Assembly: GCA_964593515.1 (NCBI GenBank)
Contig: CAZQJH010000064.1
Coordinates: 1 to 9,204, forward strand
Length of the DNA stretch: 9,204 nucleotides
DNA from: JAXJYR01 sp964593515
GTDB taxonomy: Bacteria; Bacillota_I; Bacilli_A; Erysipelotrichales; Erysipelotrichaceae
Reading direction: 5' to 3'
The notes under the pieces are model-generated. The model was not told the origin of the DNA, did no database searches, and saw only the letters and a list, made by a program, of their open reading frames with translations. Positions 1 through 6,472 of the stretch are shown here, in pieces; position 1 is the first letter of the stretch, and each line of letters opens with the position of its first letter. Made by a program: the position numbers and the translations under genes.

Positions 1-1728
1 ATTTTAAAGTATTTAAAAAAATATAAGTTTTGGATTTTATTAAACTTTATTTGTGTATTCGGTTTTGCTTTAGTGGAATTAGGAATTCCCACTTTAGTAG
101 CTGAAATGATTGATCAAGGAATTAGTTTTAACGATAAAATGATTGTTTATCGTTATGGATTAATTTTAGTATGTATAAGTATTATTGGTGTTTTAGGAGT
201 TATTTTACTTGGTTATTGCAGTAGTAAGATATCAACAAGAGTTACCCAAGATATGCGTAATGATATTTTTCAAAAAGCTAGTAAGTTTTCAGCTGCTGAA
301 ATGAATTATTTTGGGGTTTCAAGTATGATTACAAGAACTAATCAAGATGCTTATCAAGTACAATTATTTATTAATGTTTTATTAAGAACAGCTTTATTAA
401 CTCCAGTTATGATGATTGCTAGTTTTGTAATGACTTTTAGAGCTAGTATCTCTTTAAGTATGATTATTCTCGCAACTATTCCAATTATTGTATTAGGAGT
501 TTTATATGTAGCTAAAAAATCAGGACCAATTTCAACAGCGCAACAAGCTACTTTAGATGACTTAAACTTAATTTCCAGAGAAAATTTAAGTGGAGTTAAA
601 GTAATTCGTGCTTTTAAACAAGAAGATTATGAAAATAAACGATTCTATCATAAAAATAATGAATTTGCGAATCATAGTAAATCATTATTTACGTTAATGA
701 TGTTAACATCACCATTATTCTATTGTTTAATGAATATAGCTAGTTTATTAATTTATTTATATGCTTGTTTCTTAATTGATGGAGGACAAATTCAAGTTGG
801 TCAATTAGTAGCTTTTATGGATTATTTATTCCATGCGATGTTATCAGTAATGTTATTCTGTAATGTCTTTATGCAATATCCACGAGCTAATGTTAGTTCT
901 AAACGTATGCAAGAAATATTAAAGATGCCTATTTCTATTAAAAATGAAGGAAGTACATATATCGATGATAAAGCTTTATGTTTAACTTTTGATAAAGTTA
1001 GTTTTGCTTATGAAGATGGGGAAGAAGCTATTTTAAAAGATATTAGTTTTGAAGTTAAACAAGGAGAAACTATTGCCTTTGTAGGAAGTACGGGTAGTGG
1101 TAAGTCAACTTTAATTCAATTAGTTCCTCGTTTATATGATGTAAGTAGTGGACATATTTTACTTAATGGTCAAGATATTCGTGAATATGATTTATATCAT
1201 TTACGTGATTTAATTGGTTTTATCCGTCAAAAACCATTCTTATTTGCCGGAACGATTCGTGATAATGTGAAATATGGAAATCATGAGGCAAGTGAGGAAG
1301 AAATGATTCATGCTTGTAAGGTTGCTTGTGCTTATGACTTTATTATGAATAAAGAACATGGTTTTGATAGTGAAGTAGTAGAAGGAGCTACTAACTTATC
1401 AGGAGGACAAAAACAACGTTTAAGTATTGCAAGAGCGTTACTTAAAGAAAGTAAGATTTATATCTTTGATGATTCATTTAGTGCTTTAGACTATAAAACG
1501 GATGCTTGTATTCGTGAAGCATTAAAAGAAGAAATGAAAGATAAAATTATGATGATTGTTGCTCAACGTATTTCAACGATTATGAATGCTGATCATATTG
1601 TAGTTTTAGATGAAGGTAAAGTTGTAGGAATGGGAACTCATCAAGAATTACTAAAGAATTGTCAGATTTATCAAGAAATCGCCTATTCGCAATTAAGTGA
1701 GGAGGAATTAAACTATGCAAAAAATTAA
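1..1728 (+). CDS. ABC exporter half-transporter, degenerate-ATP-site subunit (BmrC/LmrC/TM287-like), 5' truncated by window edge
   Basis: Fused membrane and ATPase half-transporter, expected to pair with the next gene product as a heterodimeric exporter in the cytoplasmic membrane. The frame is open from base 1, and the 24 codons before the GTG at 73 encode a basic stretch and a first membrane helix, as this family normally has, so the true start lies left of the window. Counting visible residues from base 1: about six membrane helices within 10-291, then the nucleotide-binding domain with Walker A GSTGSGKS (362-369), Q-loop Gln410, intact signature LSGGQ (466-470), Walker B ending Asp-Asp (490-491) and switch residue Gln522. 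The usual catalytic Glu is Asp and the switch His is Gln, the pattern known for the degenerate-site partner of such heterodimers. The C-terminus overlaps the next gene by 14 bases. Substrate cannot be read from sequence; drugs, lipids or peptides are all possible. Confidence 0.93.
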   Translation: MLKYLKKYKFWILLNFICVFGFALVELGIPTLVAEMIDQGISFNDKMIVYRYGLILVCISIIGVLGVILLGYCSSKISTRVTQDMRNDIFQKASKFSAAEMNYFGVSSMITRTNQDAYQVQLFINVLLRTALLTPVMMIASFVMTFRASISLSMIILATIPIIVLGVLYVAKKSGPISTAQQATLDDLNLISRENLSGVKVIRAFKQEDYENKRFYHKNNEFANHSKSLFTLMMLTSPLFYCLMNIASLLIYLYACFLIDGGQIQVGQLVAFMDYLFHAMLSVMLFCNVFMQYPRANVSSKRMQEILKMPISIKNEGSTYIDDKALCLTFDKVSFAYEDGEEAILKDISFEVKQGETIAFVGSTGSGKSTLIQLVPRLYDVSSGHILLNGQDIREYDLYHLRDLIGFIRQKPFLFAGTIRDNVKYGNHEASEEEMIHACKVACAYDFIMNKEHGFDSEVVEGATNLSGGQKQRLSIARALLKESKIYIFDDSFSALDYKTDACIREALKEEMKDKIMMIVAQRISTIMNADHIVVLDEGKVVGMGTHQELLKNCQIYQEIAYSQLSEEELNYAKN

Positions 1729-3472
1729 AAAATTGTATAGCTTTATGAAACCATATCGTAAAGCTTTCTTCTTGGCCGTAATTGCAATGATTTCATCAAG
1801 TGTTGCTTTAGGAATGTTACCTAATGTAGAAGGAATGATTACATCACAAATTTATACTGATATTATGAATCAACAAGCAATTTCGATGAATTTAGTTTTA
1901 AGAACCATGTGTATTATGATTGGTCTATATTTAATAAAAACATGTGGTCAAGCAATATGTGCGATATATTTAACTAAAAGTATTCAAAATGCAATGCGTG
2001 ATTTAAGAAATAGTTTACAAGCTAAACTTAATACATTACCATTAAACTACTTTGATACTAGAAAACAAGGAGATATTTTATCAGTAATTACTAATGATGT
2101 AGATGCTATTTCAAATGCTTTACAACAAGTATTCCAACAAGTACTTTCAGGAATTATTTCGATTGTTATTGCAGTATCCATGATGTTTTATTTAAATTGG
2201 AAAATGGCTTGTATCGCGATGTTAATTATTCCTGGTATGGCTATTATTACCTTAACAATTGTGAAAAAATCACAACGACAATTTGAAAAACAACAAGCAG
2301 CTTTAGGAGATTTAAATGGAGCTATTAATGAATTATATAATGGTCATTATGAAATAATGTTATATAATGGGCAAAGTGATGCGATTGATAAATTCGCTAC
2401 AATAAATGCGAATTTACAAGCAAGTGCCCAAAAAGCACAATTTGCTTCATTATGTATTAATCCCTTAAATAGTTTAGTTACCTATTTAATTATTACTACA
2501 ATTGCGGTTGTTGGAAGTATTTTCTCAATTAATGGTAGTTTTGATCCAGGAAAGTTACAAGCATTTATTCGTTATATATGGCAATTAAATGATCCATTAT
2601 CACAAGTGAGTTCATTATCAAATCAAATTCAATCAGCATATGCTGCTTTAGCTAGAATTGTTACCTTACTAGATGAAGAAGAAATGCAACAAGAAGAATT
2701 AGTTGAATATGATGTAGATAAATTAAAAGCTAAAGTATCATTTGAACATGTAACTTTTGGTTATGATGAAAAAACTATTATTAAAGACTTTAATATGGAA
2801 GTTAATGAAGGAGAAATGGTGGCAATTGTTGGTCCAACAGGAGCAGGTAAATCAACGATGATTAACTTATTAATGCGTTTCTATGAATTAAATCAAGGAT
2901 GTATTAAAATTGATGGAGTTGATATAGCTAAAATGAAACGTGAAGATTTACGTTCTTTATTTGCGATGGTCTTACAAGATACATGGTTATTTAAAGGAAG
3001 TATTTATGATAATGTTCGCTATGGTAATTTAGAAGCACGAAAAGATGAAGTGATTGAAGCATGTAAACAAGCTAATGTTCATCATTTTGTCCGTACCTTA
3101 TCACATGGTTATGATACATTATTAAATGAAGAAACAAGTAATATCTCTTTAGGAGAAAAACAATTATTAACAATTGCTAGAGCATTTCTAAAAAATCCGA
3201 AGATTTTAATTTTAGATGAAGCTACAAGTAGTGTTGATACACGTATTGAGAAAATGTTACAAGAAGCAATGAGTAAAGTAGTTGAAAATCGTACTAGTTT
3301 TGTAATTGCTCATCGTTTATCAACAATTAGAAGTGCAGATAAAATTATTGTTATGAATGAAGGAGAAATTGTTGAATATGGAAACCATGAACAACTAATG
3401 GCTAATCAAGGATTCTATTATCAACTATATCAATCACAATTCAATAAAGGAGGTATACTTGAAGATGAATAA
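1715..3472 (+). CDS. ABC exporter half-transporter, catalytic-site subunit (BmrD/LmrD/TM288-like)
   Basis: Second half of the heterodimeric ABC exporter, 585 residues, a normal length. The ATG is preceded by GGAGG at 1701-1705 with a 9-base gap, and the gene starts inside the end of the upstream subunit. Membrane helices lie roughly at 17-36, 62-86, 143-161, 163-183 and 247-270, with a further one around 280-300. The ATPase domain has Walker A GPTGAGKS (373-380), Q-loop Gln421, Walker B with catalytic Asp501-Glu502, and switch His533. Its signature motif is altered to ISLGEKQ (477-483) instead of LSGGQ. This complements the upstream subunit: this protein's good Walker A/B/His faces the partner's good LSGGQ, giving one competent ATP site, and the other site is degenerate on both sides. 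That reciprocal pattern supports obligate pairing. Transported substrate is unknown. Confidence 0.94.
   Translation: MQKIKKLYSFMKPYRKAFFLAVIAMISSSVALGMLPNVEGMITSQIYTDIMNQQAISMNLVLRTMCIMIGLYLIKTCGQAICAIYLTKSIQNAMRDLRNSLQAKLNTLPLNYFDTRKQGDILSVITNDVDAISNALQQVFQQVLSGIISIVIAVSMMFYLNWKMACIAMLIIPGMAIITLTIVKKSQRQFEKQQAALGDLNGAINELYNGHYEIMLYNGQSDAIDKFATINANLQASAQKAQFASLCINPLNSLVTYLIITTIAVVGSIFSINGSFDPGKLQAFIRYIWQLNDPLSQVSSLSNQIQSAYAALARIVTLLDEEEMQQEELVEYDVDKLKAKVSFEHVTFGYDEKTIIKDFNMEVNEGEMVAIVGPTGAGKSTMINLLMRFYELNQGCIKIDGVDIAKMKREDLRSLFAMVLQDTWLFKGSIYDNVRYGNLEARKDEVIEACKQANVHHFVRTLSHGYDTLLNEETSNISLGEKQLLTIARAFLKNPKILILDEATSSVDTRIEKMLQEAMSKVVENRTSFVIAHRLSTIRSADKIIVMNEGEIVEYGNHEQLMANQGFYYQLYQSQFNKGGILEDE
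3446..3454 (+). promoter_or_regulatory. Strong ribosome binding site deciding the start of the M28-like gene
   Basis: AAAGGAGGT lies inside the end of the upstream ABC gene. Two in-frame starts follow: TTG at 3459 (5 bases after GGAGG) and ATG at 3465 (11 bases after). The ATG is preferred because of the codon, although its spacing is slightly long. The two proteins differ by only two residues. Confidence 0.75.
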
Positions 3473-4409
3473 ATTATTAAAACGTTATAGTCAAGATTAT
3501 AAAGTTCGCTATACTCGTAATCAAAAAAATAAAGCGATAAAAGCAATTAAAGAAGATATGCTTGCTTTAGGTTATGAATGTGAAGAAATTAAACAAAGTA
3601 AATTTGGTCTTTTTAAAACAATTGATTATTTCTTTGGTGATTTAAAACAAGCTCAATATGTATTTGTTGTACCTTATGATACATTAGACTTTAAATTTTC
3701 AAGAAAAGTTGAATATTATCCCATGAATGGACAATTAAATACTAGTAAAAATATGAAAGCTACGTATCTACCAATGATTTTCTTTTATGTTTTAATTTTA
3801 ATTGGGGTTTATGGTACTACGATGGTAACTAGTAATCAAACGATTTTAATGATTGTGAATTACTTAATGTTATTATGTATGGCTATTTTACTTTATATGA
3901 TGTTACATGGGTTTGCTTGTCGTCATAATACTAATCGTAATAGTGCTAGTATTGCTTTATCAATTGCTTTAGCTCAAGCAATTGATAAAGGTAAAAGAAG
4001 CAAAGTTGCTTTTGTTTTTACCGATAAAAATAAAATGGACTATAAAGGAAATAAGCTTTTCCAAGAAAAATTAGAAGAAAATAATCGTAATCCGTTAATG
4101 ATTATCTTAGATTGTCTTGGAAAAGGAAGTGAAACAAGAATTTGTTATTTAGGTGGTTTACGTAATGAAGCTACTCGTTTAGCAAATAACTTTAAATATA
4201 ACGATGAAAAAATTACGTTAGTCAAAGGTGATGGTGAAAAATTACTACAAACTGGTTTAGCACCATTTAAAAAAGCAATGATGATTAGTAGTGGTTATGT
4301 TAATGAAGAACAACAATTATGGGTTAAAGATACATGTAATGGTAAAGATAAGGAAATTGATGAAGCAAGACTTACATCAATTTTAGAAATGTTGAAACAT
4401 GTTGCATAA
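3465..4409 (+). CDS. Membrane protein with degenerate M28 metallopeptidase-like fold (probable pseudo-peptidase)
   Basis: A 314-residue protein (316 if TTG 3459 is used). Two membrane helices (about 101-121 and 125-147) form a hairpin inserted in an otherwise soluble protein with a basic N-terminus. The soluble parts resemble, in order, landmarks of Firmicute M28-type zinc peptidases that carry such a hairpin: VFVVPYD (66-72), a segment around NTNRNSAS (155-162), VAFVFTDKNK (181-190), and IILDCLGKG (213-221). In active members the corresponding positions are HYD, NAND, an Asn-Glu-Glu and FD/LD. Here His is Pro70, the bridging Asp is Arg158, the Glu pair is Lys188-Asn189, and the last His region reads KDTCN (288-292). 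Only Asp72 and Asp216 remain, so zinc catalysis looks lost. The gene overlaps the ABC gene by 8 bases and cls by 11, so it is in the operon. The fold assignment is by eye; it could instead be an unrelated uncharacterised membrane protein. Confidence 0.85.
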   Translation: MNKLLKRYSQDYKVRYTRNQKNKAIKAIKEDMLALGYECEEIKQSKFGLFKTIDYFFGDLKQAQYVFVVPYDTLDFKFSRKVEYYPMNGQLNTSKNMKATYLPMIFFYVLILIGVYGTTMVTSNQTILMIVNYLMLLCMAILLYMMLHGFACRHNTNRNSASIALSIALAQAIDKGKRSKVAFVFTDKNKMDYKGNKLFQEKLEENNRNPLMIILDCLGKGSETRICYLGGLRNEATRLANNFKYNDEKITLVKGDGEKLLQTGLAPFKKAMMISSGYVNEEQQLWVKDTCNGKDKEIDEARLTSILEMLKHVA

Positions 4410-5940
4410 ACTGCTACGAAAAATTACGCAGATTATAACTCATAAGTTGTTTATTGTTGCAATTTTAATTCTATTTCAATTATTTTGGTTATTAGCTTTC
4501 TTTATCTTTTTAAGTGAATATTTTGTAATTGTACAAGGATTGTTACTTGCTTTATCGATTGCGACAACGATTTACTTATTAAATAAAGATGAAAATCCTA
4601 CATATAAAATGACTTGGATCATTTTAATCTTAGTAGTCCCTTTACTTGGAGGAATGATTTATTTGATTTTTGGTGGACATAAAGTACCTAAAGAATTAAG
4701 AATTAAAGATCATCGAGCTTTTAATTGGCTTAAAGATGAAATGATTCAAGATGAAAATAGTGCTATCGCACTTAAAAATTATGATGATTCATTATATAAA
4801 CAATATGCTTATTTATGGAATAGTGCTTCTTTTCCCCTTTATCAAAATACTCAAGCTACTTTTTTAGCTAGTGGTGAAGCTAAGTTTGCGAAAATGAAAA
4901 CGTTGCTTAAAAACGCTAAAAAATATATATTCTTAGAATATTTTATTATTGGTGAAGGATATATGTGGAATGAAATTCTTGATATTTTAATTGAAAAAGT
5001 TAAAGAAGGGCTTGAAGTTAGAATTATCTATGATGATTTTGGTTGTAGTACAACTTTACCTGCTGATTATGATAAATACTTAAATGAATTAGGGATTAAA
5101 ACTAAAGTATTTAATCGTTTAAAAGCTAAATTAGCGATTACCATGAATAATCGTGATCATCGTAAGATTTGTATTATTGATGGTGAATATGCGATTACCG
5201 GAGGGGTTAATTTAGCTGATGAATATATCAATGTGAAAAAACGATTTGGTCATTGGCATGATAATGCAATTTTAATTGAAGGAGAAGCAGTAAAATCATT
5301 TATCCTAATGTTTCTTCAATTTTATAACTTTGATGAAAAAGAAAAAGAAGATTTTGATATTTATTTAGATACAACTAAAAAAGTAGCAAGTAAGGGATGG
5401 GTACAACCATTTAGTGATACACCTACTGATGATGAAACTATTGGAAAATGTGTTCATTTAAATATGATTCAAAATAGTAAAGAATACTTATATATTACAA
5501 CTCCATATTTAGTTATTGATTATGAAATGGTTCAATCGTTAAAGATGGCTGCTAAAAGTGGGGTTGATGTACGAATTGTAGTACCACATATTCCTGATAA
5601 ATGGTATGTGTTTGCCTGTACACGTTCTAACTATTTAAGCTTAATTGAAGCAGGGGTGCGTATTTATGAATATAGCCCTGGTTTTATTCATGCTAAAGAA
5701 ATGATCAGTGATGATAAAGTAGCTTTTATTGGTAGTGTTAATATGGACTATCGTTCTTATTATTTACATTATGAATGTGGATGTAACTTATATAACAATG
5801 ATTGTATTTTAGATATGAAAGAAGATTATTATCAAATATTAGAAAAATCACATGAAATTACGCAAGAAGATTTAGATAATGTATCTTATTTAGAACGTTT
5901 AATAAGATCAATATTAAACTTCTTTGCACCATTATTTTAA
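4399..5940 (+). CDS. cls: Cardiolipin synthase (phospholipase D superfamily, two HKD motifs)
   Basis: Membrane enzyme that transfers a phosphatidyl group between two phosphatidylglycerols to make cardiolipin and glycerol. At 513 residues it is normal length for bacterial Cls. N-terminal hydrophobic segments lie at about 16-38, 42-62 and 70-92 (PLDc_N-type region), followed by two catalytic PLD domains. Motif 1 is His254-x-Lys256-x4-Asp261 followed by ITGGVN, and motif 2 is His431-x-Lys433-x4-Asp438 followed by FIGSVN. Both are complete, so the enzyme should be active. The start is fixed: an in-frame TGA at 4393-4395 lies just upstream of the ATG. No good Shine-Dalgarno sequence precedes it, and it overlaps the upstream stop by 11 bases, so translation probably depends on ribosomes finishing the upstream gene. 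It is the last gene of the four-gene cluster, with a terminator beginning at the next base. Other family outcomes (phosphatidylserine synthase, PLD) fit less well given the N-terminal membrane region. Confidence 0.95.
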   Translation: MLHKLLRKITQIITHKLFIVAILILFQLFWLLAFFIFLSEYFVIVQGLLLALSIATTIYLLNKDENPTYKMTWIILILVVPLLGGMIYLIFGGHKVPKELRIKDHRAFNWLKDEMIQDENSAIALKNYDDSLYKQYAYLWNSASFPLYQNTQATFLASGEAKFAKMKTLLKNAKKYIFLEYFIIGEGYMWNEILDILIEKVKEGLEVRIIYDDFGCSTTLPADYDKYLNELGIKTKVFNRLKAKLAITMNNRDHRKICIIDGEYAITGGVNLADEYINVKKRFGHWHDNAILIEGEAVKSFILMFLQFYNFDEKEKEDFDIYLDTTKKVASKGWVQPFSDTPTDDETIGKCVHLNMIQNSKEYLYITTPYLVIDYEMVQSLKMAAKSGVDVRIVVPHIPDKWYVFACTRSNYLSLIEAGVRIYEYSPGFIHAKEMISDDKVAFIGSVNMDYRSYYLHYECGCNLYNNDCILDMKEDYYQILEKSHEITQEDLDNVSYLERLIRSILNFFAPLF

Positions 5941-5964
5941 AAAAGTCAGCGTAAGCTGACTTTT
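5941..5964. terminator. Bidirectional intrinsic terminator between cls and the PH-domain gene
   Basis: A perfect 10-bp stem, AAAAGTCAGC and GCTGACTTTT, with the 4-base loop GTAA. It starts the base after the cls stop codon. The right arm contains part of the stop codon of the converging minus-strand gene. Read leftward it is followed by six T in a row; read rightward the T run is shorter (TTTTAGTTT), so it is probably stronger for the minus-strand transcript. Confidence 0.88.
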
Positions 5965-6346
5965 AGTTTAGAGTATAAGTAGCAATGATACGATCGATTT
6001 CACGAATATCAATATTAGTAGTAACATTAAACTTAATGATCATACATTTAGTATGGATAGTAAGGGTTGAATTCACATCAAAATGACCATTACTTTCACT
6101 AGACCATAAATTAATCGTATGATATGGGATTGAATGAATTTCATTTTTCTTACCGGTAATACCTTGTTTATCGGATAAAATAAGACGTTTATTCGTAAAG
6201 ATAACAGTATCTCTAATTGTCTTATAACAAGCTACTACTCGTTCATTATCAATAATGATATCATCCAACCAGTTAGGTATATTAGCATTAGCTAAAATAC
6301 TGAAATCAAAAGTTTCATGTACATTATTAGTTTGATTTTCTTCCAT
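5963..6346 (-). CDS. Small bacterial PH-domain protein (bPH_1-like)
   Basis: A 127-residue soluble protein with no signal peptide or membrane helix. After about 25 poorly characteristic residues, the rest matches the bacterial pleckstrin-homology domain pattern: a WLDDIIIDNERVVACYK strand region, then RDTVIFTNKRLILSDKQGITGKK (about 45-67), IHSIPYHTINLWSSES (69-84) and a FDVNSTLTIHTK strand (88-99), ending in a helix with DIREIDRIIATY (113-124). The FTNKRLIL and KQGITGKK...SIPY elements are the recognisable hallmark of this family (PF08000 type). The biological role of these proteins is largely unknown; a scaffold or binding role is inferred from the fold. The start is supported by AAGGAGG at 6354-6360, 7 bases upstream of the ATG. 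It is transcribed alone from its own promoter, divergent from ppdK and convergent with cls, and its stop codon sits within the shared terminator. Confidence 0.88.
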   Translation of the reverse strand: MEENQTNNVHETFDFSILANANIPNWLDDIIIDNERVVACYKTIRDTVIFTNKRLILSDKQGITGKKNEIHSIPYHTINLWSSESNGHFDVNSTLTIHTKCMIIKFNVTTNIDIREIDRIIATYTLN

Positions 6347-6366
6347 GTAAAATCCTCCTTTTCTTA

Positions 6367-6395
6367 ATCATATAGAATTTATATAAGATAGTCAA
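6367..6395 (-). promoter_or_regulatory. Sigma-A promoter for the PH-domain gene
   Basis: On the minus strand, TTGACT (6395-6390) and TATGAT (6372-6367) are separated by 17 bases, each one mismatch from consensus. A start about seven bases downstream would fall near 6360, at the first base of the AAGGAGG ribosome site, leaving a leader of only about 14 bases. Confidence 0.75.
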
Positions 6396-6400
6396 TAAAG

Positions 6401-6428
6401 TATTGCATTTCAAAAAAGAAATGCTATA
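6401..6428. repeat. Imperfect palindrome covering the ppdK promoter (candidate operator)
   Basis: TATTGCATTTC (6401-6411) and GAAATGCTATA (6418-6428) are inverted repeats matching at 10 of 11 positions around a six-A centre. The palindrome spans the -35 box, the spacer and most of the -10 box, where a bound dimeric regulator would block RNA polymerase. I cannot assign a known regulator. Part of the symmetry arises from promoter elements themselves, so chance is possible. Confidence 0.5.
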
Positions 6429-6430
6429 AT
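6403..6430 (+). promoter_or_regulatory. Extended -10 sigma-A promoter for ppdK
   Basis: TTGCAT (6403-6408) and a perfect TATAAT (6425-6430) are 16 bases apart, and TGC directly before the -10 box makes an extended -10 element. Transcription would start around 6437, giving a leader of about 36 bases that contains the cre site and the GGAGG ribosome site at 6460-6464. Confidence 0.85.
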
Positions 6431-6440
6431 AACAATATAT

Positions 6441-6455
6441 ATGAAAGCGATTACA
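6441..6455 (+). promoter_or_regulatory. Perfect CcpA cre site in the ppdK leader
   Basis: ATGAAAGCGATTACA matches the catabolite-responsive element consensus WTGNAANCGNWNNCW at every position, and its inner 14 bases match TGWAANCGNTNWCA fully. It lies just downstream of the predicted start of transcription and ahead of the ribosome site, a position where CcpA normally represses by blocking initiation or elongation. Predicted effect: lower ppdK expression when glucose-like sugars are available. Confidence 0.85.
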
Positions 6456-6472
6456 AAAAGGAGGGAAATAAC

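Noticed and set aside
73..75. GTG at 73 as the start of the first ABC gene
   Set aside because: The frame is open upstream to base 1 and encodes the expected first membrane helix, and there is no ribosome site before the GTG. The gene is simply cut by the window edge.
1462..1572. Loss of the Walker B Glu and switch His as a sign of a broken ABC pseudogene
   Set aside because: The frame is intact, and the changes match the known degenerate-site partner of heterodimeric exporters, with complementary changes in the second subunit.
1..4409. A bacteriocin or peptide processing-export system with a peptidase-ABC fusion
   Set aside because: Neither ABC subunit carries an N-terminal C39 peptidase domain, no small precursor peptide gene was seen, and the adjacent peptidase-like protein lacks catalytic residues.
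3465..4409. An active M28 aminopeptidase
   Set aside because: By-eye alignment places Pro, Arg, Lys and Asn at positions where metal ligands and the catalytic Glu are needed.
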